NCBI RefSeq assembly: GCF_024125445.1
Contig: NZ_JAMXWM010000002.1
Span: forward strand, 226,743 to 290,742
Source of the DNA: Sporolactobacillus shoreicorticis
GTDB lineage: Bacteria > Bacillota > Bacilli > Bacillales > Sporolactobacillaceae
Direction: 5' to 3'
DNA length: 64,000 nt
Positions within the stretch are counted from its first letter, which is position 1; every line of letters starts with the position of its first letter. The notes under the pieces are model-generated. The model did not search any database. It was not told where the DNA came from and worked only from the letters and a program-made list of their open reading frames with translations. The position numbers were made by a program, and so were the translations under genes. This document shows, one piece after another, positions 27,271 through 35,364 of this stretch.

Positions 27271-29952
27271 GTGAAGGATAAGACAGAGAATAAAATTTTT
27301 ATAGCTTTAAAACAATTAGCCCCCTCGGCCACGACCACGCAGATCGCTGAACAGATTGGGCTGAGCCGGGCTGTGACGAGCAATTACTTAAATAAGTTGA
27401 ATAAAAAAAATATCGTGACAAAAGAGGGACGGCGACCGGTTTATTGGTCGTTCACATCGAAACAGCAAAAATTCGCGAATGAATCAGAAAAACAAGGAAG
27501 GCAAGAAAAGGGCGCACATCATCATGAAGATGATGTGTTCCGTGCGTTCATCGGTGCCTGCGGGAGTCAGAAAAAAGTGATTCAACAGTGCAAGGCTGCG
27601 ATTACCTATCCGCCGAACGGATTACCCATCCTGATTACTGGCGAAAGCGGTGTCGGCAAAAGTTTCCTGGCCTCTTTGATCTATAATTACGCAAAGCAAA
27701 CGCAGATCATTTCGAAAAACGCTCCTTTCAAAGTATTGAATTGCGCCGACTACGCCAATAATCCGGAGCTTCTCTCAGGTATGCTTTTTGGTTACAAAAA
27801 GGGGAGCTTTACCGGTGCGGAAAATGATCGACCAGGCATTCTTGATTATGCTGATGGCGGCTATCTCTTTCTAGATGAAATTCACCGTCTTTCCTATGAG
27901 AACCAAGAAAAATTATTTGTGTTTATGGACAAGGGACATTATTTTAGACTTGGTGAAAGTGAGAGGTGGCGGCATGCCAAGGTACGTCTGATTTTCGCGA
28001 CAACGGAGAATAGCAACACGATTCTTCTTGAAACGTTCAGAAGAAGAATCAGTGTAAAGCTGGTTCTCGCAGGACTGAATCAGAGATATGAATATGAAAA
28101 AATTGCACTGATTCGGCTCTTTTACAGCGAGGAAGCCAAGCGGTTAAACAGACAGTTCCGTGTGGATGACAGCGTATTGCAACTGCTGTCATCTGGACAG
28201 ATCGAAGGAAATATCGGTGGCATTCGCAATGCCATTCAGCTTAGCTGCGCAAATGCCTTTGTCAAGGATCGAAAAAACACTAGATTAGAGATCACATTAG
28301 AGGAAATGCCTCAGATACCCGCGCATCTGTTTGAGCGGAATGCCGTATTTAATGAGATCGGATTAATTGTTGATCCGAATAATCAAGTGACTGATTTTCA
28401 AAAAAATCCTGTGCGACAGATACATCTTATCGAAAATCTAAATGATTTTATTCAAAAATTAAAAGATCTTGAAGCATCCGGTCCGTCCAGTGAATTGATT
28501 TTTGCCTTTAATAAACTGTCGAAAACGATCATGGATGAGCAGCATAGAGGATGGATCATTTCACCTTTATGGTCTGATTTTTTGTACGATAAGACCCACA
28601 GAGAAATGACACAATTTTTTTCAAAATACGGCATCACAGAAAAACAGCCTCTGGTACAGAAACTACTTCTTTATATGGAATTTTTTAACAGTTTCACCAT
28701 CGATCTTCCAGAAGAACTTGATCTTCCACAGGTCATGAATATGCTGCGGATAAAATATCCAAAGGCTATTTATCTCGTAAGTATGTGGAAACAGAAAAAT
28801 CAGTTGTTCAAGGAAATTTCGGGAGATATGATTGATGTTTTTTATATTCTATCAATCCATGATCAATTAGATGATAAAGTCAATCTGTCCGGATTGTTGA
28901 TCGCTCACGGGAACAGTACGGCATCAAGTATTCAGGAAGTTGTTAACCGAATGTATGGCACTTTTGTATTTGAGGCCTTTGATATGCCTATTACCAGTTC
29001 TGTCTCCGATATTGTCGTTAGAGTTCGGGATTATCTGCGTTACTTTAATCGATCCAAAGGCTTGATTCTAATTGTCGATATGGGTTCACTGGGTAGACTG
29101 TATGCGACGATTAAACACGATATCAAAGGTGATTTGTTAATTATCAACAACTTGACTACTTCAATTGCGCTTGATGTGGGAATTAAAATGATTAATGATG
29201 TCCCATTTAAAGAGATCTCGGTAGCTGCCGCTGAAGATTACAAGGTCAAAACCCAATATTTTGAAGCAGTTGAAAAAAATATCATGATTTCTTGCATGTC
29301 GGGAATGGGGATTGCCGAACGTATAAAAGAGATCCTCTCATCTTTTATTTATCCTGACAAGCTAAGACTCATTACGTTGGAGTACAAGGAGATTCAAGAA
29401 TTATTTTCCAGACAAAACACAGTAAATATTTCAAATACTGTGCTTTTAATCACAACAACTGATCTTGATCAAAAAAATCTTAACTTTCCTTGCTTAAATA
29501 TTTATGACACACTCAGAGATAATGGTGAACAGATGTGGGAAATACTCGAATCGTTTATGAATCGTGACAGCTTCCAGCAAATGATGAAACAGCTGGTCAC
29601 ATTTTTTTCGATTGAAGGAGTTGCAGCACGTCTGGAAATATTAAACCCCAATATTGTGATCGCAGAATCAGAAACAATTATTTCAAATTTTGAAAGCTAC
29701 TACTCGATTCGTCTTAATGGTTTTGAGCGAATAAACATATTTATGCACTTGTCCATGATGTTCGAACGGCTGATTTTAAATCACGGAGAACGAAATGTCG
29801 ACGATTTTCAATCGTCGAATGCCAGTGAGCACGAACAAGAATTTTTCAAAGTCGCTCTCGGTATTTTAAACAGTGCTGAGAAAAAGTTTAATATAACGAT
29901 TACCCATAAAGAAGTTCACTTGCTTTATGTGCTCTTGAAAAGAATAATATGA
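27271..29952 (+). CDS. LevR-type sigma-54-dependent PTS-regulated activator 2
   Basis: 893 residues, paralogous along its whole length to the protein at 2999. N-terminal helix-turn-helix (TTTQIAEQIGLSRAVTSNYL), Walker A GESGVGKS near residue 126, sigma-54 loop GSFTGA near 180 (Ser replaces the usual Ala), Walker B GGYLFLDEIH near 197. EIIA-like domain with AHGNST (His near 546), EIIB-like domain with ISCMSGMG near 675, PRD2 with IFMHLSMMFERL near 825. The GTG start follows GGAGGTTTTC. It stands directly before the sigma-54 promoter at 30144 and probably controls both halves of PTS-3. Confidence 0.92.
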   Translation: MKDKTENKIFIALKQLAPSATTTQIAEQIGLSRAVTSNYLNKLNKKNIVTKEGRRPVYWSFTSKQQKFANESEKQGRQEKGAHHHEDDVFRAFIGACGSQKKVIQQCKAAITYPPNGLPILITGESGVGKSFLASLIYNYAKQTQIISKNAPFKVLNCADYANNPELLSGMLFGYKKGSFTGAENDRPGILDYADGGYLFLDEIHRLSYENQEKLFVFMDKGHYFRLGESERWRHAKVRLIFATTENSNTILLETFRRRISVKLVLAGLNQRYEYEKIALIRLFYSEEAKRLNRQFRVDDSVLQLLSSGQIEGNIGGIRNAIQLSCANAFVKDRKNTRLEITLEEMPQIPAHLFERNAVFNEIGLIVDPNNQVTDFQKNPVRQIHLIENLNDFIQKLKDLEASGPSSELIFAFNKLSKTIMDEQHRGWIISPLWSDFLYDKTHREMTQFFSKYGITEKQPLVQKLLLYMEFFNSFTIDLPEELDLPQVMNMLRIKYPKAIYLVSMWKQKNQLFKEISGDMIDVFYILSIHDQLDDKVNLSGLLIAHGNSTASSIQEVVNRMYGTFVFEAFDMPITSSVSDIVVRVRDYLRYFNRSKGLILIVDMGSLGRLYATIKHDIKGDLLIINNLTTSIALDVGIKMINDVPFKEISVAAAEDYKVKTQYFEAVEKNIMISCMSGMGIAERIKEILSSFIYPDKLRLITLEYKEIQELFSRQNTVNISNTVLLITTTDLDQKNLNFPCLNIYDTLRDNGEQMWEILESFMNRDSFQQMMKQLVTFFSIEGVAARLEILNPNIVIAESETIISNFESYYSIRLNGFERINIFMHLSMMFERLILNHGERNVDDFQSSNASEHEQEFFKVALGILNSAEKKFNITITHKEVHLLYVLLKRII

Positions 29953-30035
29953 TCGATGAACCCGTTTCGGGAGGCGCAAACTTCGGCCATCAACGCGTCT
30001 GGCACATAGTGGTCATTTGCCAACTCATCGTTCAA

Positions 30036-30077
30036 GTGTTTAAGTGTTCATCATTTTCTTTACCACACTGTTTAAAT
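30036..30077 (+). promoter_or_regulatory. Pair of TGTTTAA boxes, candidate binding site of LevR-type activator 2
   Basis: GTGTTTAAGT at 30036 and CTGTTTAAAT at 30068 lie 70-110 bp upstream of the -24 element at 30146. A matching GTGTTTAATT/CTGTTTAATT pair lies upstream of the second PTS-3 promoter at 32139. The spacing within the pairs differs (32 versus 24 bp). Confidence 0.4.
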
Positions 30078-30104
30078 TGATCGTGTTGATGCCGACTAAT
30101 TGAT

Positions 30105-30126
30105 AAAACGCTTACTTATGCGTTTT
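30105..30126. repeat. Inverted repeat just upstream of the PTS-3 EIIA promoter
   Basis: AAAACGC and GCGTTTT flank an 8-base centre (TTACTTAT), 20 bp before the -24 element. It could be an operator or activator/IHF-region structure. Confidence 0.45.
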
Positions 30127-30143
30127 CACCTGTGTTTATTCAT

Positions 30144-30159
30144 TTGGCACGAAAATTGC
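30144..30159 (+). promoter_or_regulatory. Sigma-54 promoter of the PTS-3 EIIA gene
   Basis: TTGGCACGAAAATTGC has GG at 30146-30147 and GC at 30158-30159, a match to the RpoN consensus. It is 47 bp before the EIIA start. Confidence 0.9.
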
Positions 30160-30205
30160 TGTGCTATAAATGAAATGAGTGAAATGGAAAGGAGGTTCGA
30201 TCAAA

Positions 30206-30628
30206 TTGAAAAATCAACTATTCATTATTTCACATAATGACTTTGCTGAGGGAATTGTAAAGTCGGTTCAAATGATTGCCGGGAAGAATACGAATATAAA
30301 GGCGTTCGGTCTGCAAATGGGTGAACATCCAAGTACGATCACGGAAAAGATCGAAGCACGAATCAAACCGGATGAACGTGTATTTGTCTTGGCCGACCTG
30401 ATCGGCGGGAGTGTAGAAAATGACGCAACAAGACTGTTAAACTATCCGAATGTTTGCTTGATTGGAGGCATAAATCTCCCCTTGGTTTTGGAAATTGTCC
30501 TTACTAATCCACAAACTGATGAACAAATTGATCACATTCTTGAAAGTGCTAAAGGTGGTTTGCGCCGCATTCGTTTGGAATCAGGAGAGAACAGTGAAGC
30601 GGAAAAAGCCGATAATTTCTTTCAATAA
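30206..30628 (+). CDS. PTS-3 mannose-family EIIA
   Basis: About 140 residues from a TTG start behind AAAGGAGG; the longer frame from GTG at 30179 reads through the Shine-Dalgarno and is unlikely. FIISHNDFAEGIVKS carries the likely phospho-His near residue 9, and VLADLIGGSVENDATR and GGINLPLVLEI match EIIA-Man. It is separated from its EIIB, C and D partners by a GH43 gene and about 0.8 kb. Confidence 0.9.
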   Translation: MKNQLFIISHNDFAEGIVKSVQMIAGKNTNIKAFGLQMGEHPSTITEKIEARIKPDERVFVLADLIGGSVENDATRLLNYPNVCLIGGINLPLVLEIVLTNPQTDEQIDHILESAKGGLRRIRLESGENSEAEKADNFFQ

Positions 30629-30795
30629 GGAATTATTTACTTTAAGTCTGTCCAATAAGTTATTCATTTTTTGAAGGGGAGTCCCGTCTGCGGCGCGTGA
30701 AGGAATATTTTCGTGTTTTTTGTTGATAGATGATAATAAAAGCTTCTTCCATTCAGTGACCGTTCATGGTGGAAAGTGAAGAAAGGATGAATAAT

Positions 30796-31716
30796 ATGCA
30801 TAAGAACGGCGAATTATGGTTTGACATCAATCATCAACCGATCCAAGCTCATGGCGGCATGATTATGCAGTTTAATGGAACGTATTATTGGTATGGTGAA
30901 CATAAAGGTGGACCGAATGTTCTTTCGAAATCAGGAGGACGGCGTGTTGATTTTATTGGGTTCTCCTGCTATTCTTCGAGTAATTTGATCGACTGGAAAA
31001 ACGAAGGTCTGATTCTTAGAGCGGATAAAGAAAATAAGGAGAGCTTGCTTCATCCTTCTCAAGTCGGAGAACGGCCAAAAGTAGTCTACAATGAAAAAAA
31101 TAACAATTTTGTCCTTTGGTTTCATAGTGATACTTGGGACTATAGCTATGCTGGAGCCAGTGTTGCTGTATCAGACAGTCCGACTGGACCTTTTCGCTAT
31201 TTGAGGAGCTTTCACCCAAATGGACGGGACTGTCGTGATATGACCGTTTTTAAGGACGACAACGGCAAAGCGTATCTCTTTCACAGTACCGACTTTAATA
31301 AAACAATGTGCATCTCCGAATTAGATGAAAATTATACAGATGTGACCGGCTTCTATACTTTAAACTTTATTGAACAGCAACGAGAAGCGCCTACCGTACT
31401 GCATTATAAAAACTGGTATTACTCGGTTACCTCCGGCTGTACCGGATGGAAACCCAATAATGCCTTGTATGCCATTTCGAGGAGCCTTTGCAGTGGCTGG
31501 AAACTGATTGACAATCCCTGTACCGGTAAAAATTATCGAAAAACATTCTTCGGTCAAAGTACTTATCTTGGTGTAGCCGAAGGACAACCCTTCCTTATGC
31601 TTGATCACTGGAAACCGGATCATTTAATCAATTCAGGATACAGCATACTGCCGGTTTATCTTAATGAAAAAGAGATGGACATTCCATTCGTTCCGGAGTT
31701 TAATGGCTTTCAATAA
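30796..31716 (+). CDS. GH43-type glycosidase, resembling exo-beta-1,3-galactanases (subfamily 24-like)
   Basis: About 306 residues without signal peptide. IQAHGGMIMQFNGTYYWYGE near the start and the ERPKVVYNEKNNNFVLWFH block near residue 90 are typical of the GH43 subgroup with exo-beta-1,3-galactanases; AVSDSPTGPF follows. The ATG at 30796 behind AAAGGAT is the best start. A five-bladed propeller acting in the cytoplasm is expected. With PTS-3, GH59-like and GH35 enzymes it points to galactan chemistry. The subfamily call is from pattern memory. Confidence 0.72.
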   Translation: MHKNGELWFDINHQPIQAHGGMIMQFNGTYYWYGEHKGGPNVLSKSGGRRVDFIGFSCYSSSNLIDWKNEGLILRADKENKESLLHPSQVGERPKVVYNEKNNNFVLWFHSDTWDYSYAGASVAVSDSPTGPFRYLRSFHPNGRDCRDMTVFKDDNGKAYLFHSTDFNKTMCISELDENYTDVTGFYTLNFIEQQREAPTVLHYKNWYYSVTSGCTGWKPNNALYAISRSLCSGWKLIDNPCTGKNYRKTFFGQSTYLGVAEGQPFLMLDHWKPDHLINSGYSILPVYLNEKEMDIPFVPEFNGFQ

Positions 31717-31791
31717 TTCAATGCAGGTGTTTAAGATTTGACTATTTGACAGGTACATCGACGATCAGCAGAATAACATATTTCTGAACGG

Positions 31792-31832
31792 CCCCCTAAA
31801 TTGGAGAATTGACATTCGATTTAGGGGGTTTT
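31792..31832 (+). terminator. Terminator after the GH43 galactanase-like gene
   Basis: CCCCCTAAAT and ATTTAGGGGG form a perfect 10-bp stem with a 17-base loop, followed by TTTT. Confidence 0.8.
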
Positions 31833-32017
31833 ACTATCGGTTAGGCTTTTTCGTGTCGATCGTATCGACAAACGCGCCAATCACGTAAAACGTGTCGATC
31901 AATGCGATGCTTGGAAATCAATCAGATCATAGCACGGCGATTGGACATGGGGAAATCGGATGCGTCAGAAAGATGGCCGATCCAAGCTTTGTCATCGCAC
32001 AGTGAAGACTGATCATT
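31833..32017. other. Intergenic stretch with no recognised gene
   Basis: No convincing coding sequence is seen. GTGTCGATC occurs twice (about 31853 and 31892). It is followed by the TGTTTAA boxes and the sigma-54 promoter. Confidence 0.3.
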
Positions 32018-32053
32018 GTGTTTAATTTTTTACTGATATATCTGTTTAATTTT
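32018..32053 (+). promoter_or_regulatory. Direct repeat of TGTTTAATTTT, candidate activator site
   Basis: TGTTTAATTTT at 32019 and again at 32043, 24 bp apart, about 90-120 bp upstream of the -24 element at 32141. It resembles the boxes before the EIIA promoter at 30144. Confidence 0.45.
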
Positions 32054-32138
32054 ACTAAATAAGAACTCTAATTTGAACAGAACAAATAAAAAATATGAAA
32101 CCGCTTTCCATGAGCGCTTTTTTTATGTGTTTGAATAG

Positions 32139-32154
32139 TTGGCATATAATTTGC
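32139..32154 (+). promoter_or_regulatory. Sigma-54 promoter of PTS-3 EIIB-EIIC-EIID
   Basis: TTGGCATATAATTTGC, with GG at 32141-32142 and GC at 32153-32154. It lies 343 bp before the EIIB start; a decayed gene occupies the space between. Confidence 0.85.
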
Positions 32155-32232
32155 TGGCTAAAGAGAGAAGAGACAAAAGAAACAGCTAAGGAGGGATACG
32201 ATTGATTTGGAAGCGTAATACTTATTAACTAA

Positions 32233-32440
32233 CTGCAAAATGATTTTAATAAGTTTGCAACGGAACACGTCAAGGTGTTTAGGCGGTCTTAGAAAATGTC
32301 AATCTATGGACTGAATCGGATTTGTTCGCAACTACGAAAGAAAAATTCAGCACTGAAGTTTGGTTTTTTGATCACCTTTAGCCGTGACAGTTCCGTTTGG
32401 CAGCAACGCAGTTCATGAAGACAAGACGGTTTCATTATTC
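32233..32440 (+). pseudogene. Frameshifted remnant of an unidentified gene between promoter and EIIB
   Basis: Three short frames read on from one another: LQNDFNKFATEHVK, then AVLENVNLWTESDLF continuing to KEKFSTEVWFFDHL, then PLAVTVPFGSNAVHEDK. The composition looks like real protein broken by two frameshifts. GGAGGGATACG upstream at 32191 would fit its original ribosome binding site. I do not recognise the family. It would have been the first gene of the sigma-54-driven PTS-3 operon. Confidence 0.45.
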
Positions 32441-32457
32441 TTTTGTTTCTTTAGATT

Positions 32458-32471
32458 TGAAAACGGTTTAA
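32458..32471 (+). promoter_or_regulatory. Weak cre-like box before PTS-3 EIIB
   Basis: TGAAAACGGTTTAA has two mismatches to the CcpA consensus and lies 25 bp before the EIIB ATG. Confidence 0.3.
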
Positions 32472-32496
32472 TAAAAAGTAAGAAGGAGGAGAATGT

Positions 32497-32988
32497 ATGA
32501 TCAGTATGCTTCGAATAGACGACCGACTCATTCATGGTCAGGTTGCCTTACTATGGTCCAAACAATTACAGATTCAGCGAATTATCGTTGCGAACGACAC
32601 GGTAGCATCCAACCCGATTCAAAAAAACGCACTCAAACTAGCGGCTCCTGCGGGCATAAAAGTTGCCATTGTCAGGGTTGAACAGGCGATCAGGCTTGTT
32701 AACGACCCACGAAGTGAAACGATGAAAATTCTTCTTTTGGTTAATAATTCGAAAGACTTGCTTGAAATAGTCAACAATATTAACGAAAAGCCTAAGATCG
32801 ATATCGCCAATGTAGGGCGAATTACTGGTGATATAAAGTCTAAAGTCAAACTTACGGAAACCGTATACTTTACTAATGAAGAGATTGATCAGATAAAACA
32901 GGCACTTGCTAAAAATAAAAACATGGTTTATCAACCACTTCCGGATGATAGCCCGGTTGAATTTGCCAGCTTGTTAAAGGAGAAGTGA
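32497..32988 (+). CDS. PTS-3 mannose/sorbose-family EIIB
   Basis: 163 residues. MLRIDDRLIHGQVALLWSKQ at residues 4-23 contains the phospho-His (near residue 13). AAGGAGGAG precedes the ATG. First intact gene of the IIB-IIC-IID block; its EIIA is encoded at 30206. Confidence 0.92.
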   Translation: MISMLRIDDRLIHGQVALLWSKQLQIQRIIVANDTVASNPIQKNALKLAAPAGIKVAIVRVEQAIRLVNDPRSETMKILLLVNNSKDLLEIVNNINEKPKIDIANVGRITGDIKSKVKLTETVYFTNEEIDQIKQALAKNKNMVYQPLPDDSPVEFASLLKEK

Positions 32989-32994
32989 TCTTAT

Positions 32995-33801
32995 ATGTTA
33001 TTACTTTATCAGGCATTAGTTGTCGCATTCATTGCCGCGTGGGGAAAATTCTGGGGCGCATACGGATCATTCGCACAGTTTCTAGGCGGATTTGATATCG
33101 TGATCCTTGCTTTGCTTCTAGGCGTCAATCCTGTGCAAGCCGTTATAGTTAACTATACGGTTGCGCTTGCTTTCTTTGGTGTGATGCAAATCGGAGGCGT
33201 GCTGCCTCAGGACACCGGTTACGGTGGTCTCATAGGGACGTCCATTGCATTAATCTTAGGTCAGACCGGTGCGGTTGCCGTCGCGATTGCCGTTCCGATT
33301 TCCATGTTGGCCGTTATTATTTGGAATCTGCTGAAATTCTGGTTTACTGCCAACGTGGAAGTATTTGAAAAGCATGTTGCCAATCGCGATGAAAAACGGT
33401 TCACTCGGCTCTGGTGGCTTCAAATTGCTGTTTATTTAGGTTCATACGCTATTATTGCTTTTCTTGGTATTCTGCTTGGGACTAATGGAATTAAGGCACT
33501 TATTGATATGATTCCGCCGATATTCCTGAAGGCCTTGGTAGTGGCTGCCGGTATGCTGCCTGCCGTCGGAATGGCAATGCTTTTGAAGTATGTATGGAAC
33601 AACAGCTATATTCCTTATTTTATCGCCGGATTTGCGCTGGCCGCGTACCTGAAACTGCCGATCATGGGTGTTACTCTTTTCGCACTCGTCTTTGGTCTGA
33701 TCGTCTTCTTCCTTGATCAGGAGCTAAGAAAAGTCCGAGTTAAAGCCGCCCCGGCCGGTGGCCTTTCTGATAATGATGAGGAGGGGTTTTTCGATGAATG
33801 A
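32995..33801 (+). CDS. PTS-3 mannose-family EIIC permease
   Basis: 268 residues, hydrophobic, with EIIC features such as LYQALVVAFIAAW, VIVNYTVALAFFGVMQIGGV and AAGMLPAVGMAMLL. It begins 6 bp after the EIIB stop and overlaps the EIID start by 8 bp. Confidence 0.9.
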   Translation: MLLLYQALVVAFIAAWGKFWGAYGSFAQFLGGFDIVILALLLGVNPVQAVIVNYTVALAFFGVMQIGGVLPQDTGYGGLIGTSIALILGQTGAVAVAIAVPISMLAVIIWNLLKFWFTANVEVFEKHVANRDEKRFTRLWWLQIAVYLGSYAIIAFLGILLGTNGIKALIDMIPPIFLKALVVAAGMLPAVGMAMLLKYVWNNSYIPYFIAGFALAAYLKLPIMGVTLFALVFGLIVFFLDQELRKVRVKAAPAGGLSDNDEEGFFDE

Positions 33802-34654
33802 AGAAAATAATGCAGCTGTCAATGTTAAGAACCAAATGAACTACACGGCATCAGAGAAAAAAATGATTAAGAAGCTTTTCTGGCGAATGATGTTCTTGGG
33901 GTTTAACATGAGCTATACGCGGCAGCAAGGTGTTGCTTGGACTTGGGCTCACCGTCCAATTTATCGCACCATTTATAAGGATAATGATGATAAATACTGG
34001 GAAGCGATGAAGCGTAATCTGGAATTTTTCAATACGACACCGAACATGGCCGGCATCGTCTCCGGGCTTGCCGTTTCGATGGAACAAGAAAACGCGCGTT
34101 TGAAAGAATTTGATACGAAAGCAATCAGCGGTTTGAAAATTGGTCTGATGGGACCGATGGCCGGTATCGGAGACACACTTTTTTCAGGTGTTTTAGCACT
34201 CGTCATTGGTGCGATCGCACTCAGCTTTCAGAAAACAGGTAATCTACTGTATCTGGTGTTCGGGCTGGTCGGATTTGCAGTAAACATACTGGTGCGCTGG
34301 TATGGATTGAAATATGGCTATAAAATGGGTGCGAAATATATTCAGAAGGCTGTCGAGAGCGGCATCATGACCATGTTTACGAAAGCCTCAGCCATTGTTG
34401 GGGTTACGGTCGTCGGTGGAATGATTGCGACTCTGGTTAAGGTGCCCGTTGTTCTCAAGACGAAAATCAATGGTCAGACCTTAGACTTGCAAGCGATATT
34501 TGATCAGATTATGCCTTGTCTGCTGCCGCTTCTATTGTCACTCGGCTGCTTTTACTTTCTGCGGAAAGGTACGAGTCCAGTTCGGGTTCTGCTCGTTGTT
34601 GTTGTGGTCGGGTTCCTGCTGACGTTTGCCCAGATTACTGGAACCGTAAGTTGA
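33794..34654 (+). CDS. PTS-3 mannose-family EIID
   Basis: About 286 residues from the ATG at 33794 behind GGAGGGG. FFNTTPNMAGIVSGLAVSME, IGLMGPMAGIGDTLF and a C-terminal run of membrane helices match EIID. Last gene of the PTS-3 block. Confidence 0.9.
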   Translation: MNEENNAAVNVKNQMNYTASEKKMIKKLFWRMMFLGFNMSYTRQQGVAWTWAHRPIYRTIYKDNDDKYWEAMKRNLEFFNTTPNMAGIVSGLAVSMEQENARLKEFDTKAISGLKIGLMGPMAGIGDTLFSGVLALVIGAIALSFQKTGNLLYLVFGLVGFAVNILVRWYGLKYGYKMGAKYIQKAVESGIMTMFTKASAIVGVTVVGGMIATLVKVPVVLKTKINGQTLDLQAIFDQIMPCLLPLLLSLGCFYFLRKGTSPVRVLLVVVVVGFLLTFAQITGTVS

Positions 34655-34708
34655 TTCTGGCAGGTGTCTTTTAAAGGATCAATGAACAGTTCGATTAATT
34701 AAAGTCAA

Positions 34709-34750
34709 AGAGAGCAATCGCCTGGTTGGACGATTGCTCTCTTAATTTTT
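34709..34750 (+). terminator. Terminator after PTS-3
   Basis: AGAGAGCAATCG and CGATTGCTCTCT form a perfect 12-bp stem, followed by TAATTTTT. Confidence 0.85.
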
Positions 34751-34958
34751 ATGGGGTCTGAGCCGCGTCTGCCATGATGCTAATGAATGGGACCTTTATC
34801 ACTACTTGCGCGGGCGAGTGAGAAGTGACGGTAAATTGTTTTTTCGTGTTTCGATTGTGGAAAAGAAGACAAAGTGTGGGGCTTTATTGACGAATAATTT
34901 GTGGTTATGTCTGAAAAAAGGTGAATTTGTTCACTCTGTGGGGATGCAATAAACAGGT
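34751..34958. other. Short intergenic stretch between converging terminators
   Basis: No gene or recognisable element is seen between the PTS-3 terminator and the oppositely oriented terminator of the abfA operon. Confidence 0.4.
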
Positions 34959-34990
34959 AAAAAAACTCCGGGTCATTGTGTTGACCCGGA
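34959..34990 (-). terminator. Terminator of the abfA operon
   Basis: TCCGGGTCA and TGACCCGGA form a perfect 9-bp stem; on the minus strand it is followed by a run of seven T. It lies about 130 bp beyond the zinc-protein gene. Confidence 0.82.
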
Positions 34991-35123
34991 ATATGTTGTG
35001 ATCATGTTGGCTATTTTGTTTTTCCGTTTCCCTAAATCTAAATCATTTTATCTAATGCGCGTCTCTGGACCGATTGTGCAGTCCATTTGCTTCGGAAATA
35101 CGTTCTCAACTTTGATTTGTTCG

Positions 35124-35360
35124 CTACCAGCGATGATCCGGACACTCCTTTGCTTTCAAATTCGTCCTGAATTTGACAAAACAACCGCAAAGAGCACATG
35201 TATGGAGGTTCAGATGTGGGCAGTTTTTGCAGATAGCCATCCGTTCGGCCTTTGTCTGCTCATCAACGAGATCAAATTCGACAGACAGCTGTTCGGCGAC
35301 CAATCGATTGACATCCAAATCCTGAACTTGTTGTTTTAACGTGCAATTGGCACAGCCCAT
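35124..35360 (-). CDS. Small cysteine-rich (zinc-binding) protein coupled to abfA
   Basis: About 78 residues with two Cys pairs near the N-terminus and centre (CANCTLK; AICKNCPHLN) and further cysteines CALCGC and ECPDH, a zinc-ribbon-like pattern seen in small DUF6171-type proteins. The ATG at 35360 lies only 4 bp after the arabinofuranosidase stop, so it is probably translated together with it. Function is unknown; the family name is from memory. Confidence 0.65.
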   Translation of the reverse strand: MGCANCTLKQQVQDLDVNRLVAEQLSVEFDLVDEQTKAERMAICKNCPHLNLHTCALCGCFVKFRTNLKAKECPDHRW

Positions 35361-35364
35361 GAGC

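Noticed and set aside
30040..30111. On the minus strand a short frame reads YQLVGINTINLNSVVKKMMN before a stop, resembling a transposase C-terminus.
   Set aside because: Only about 20 residues, no further support upstream, and it coincides with the TGTTTAA boxes before a sigma-54 promoter. Chance similarity is more likely.
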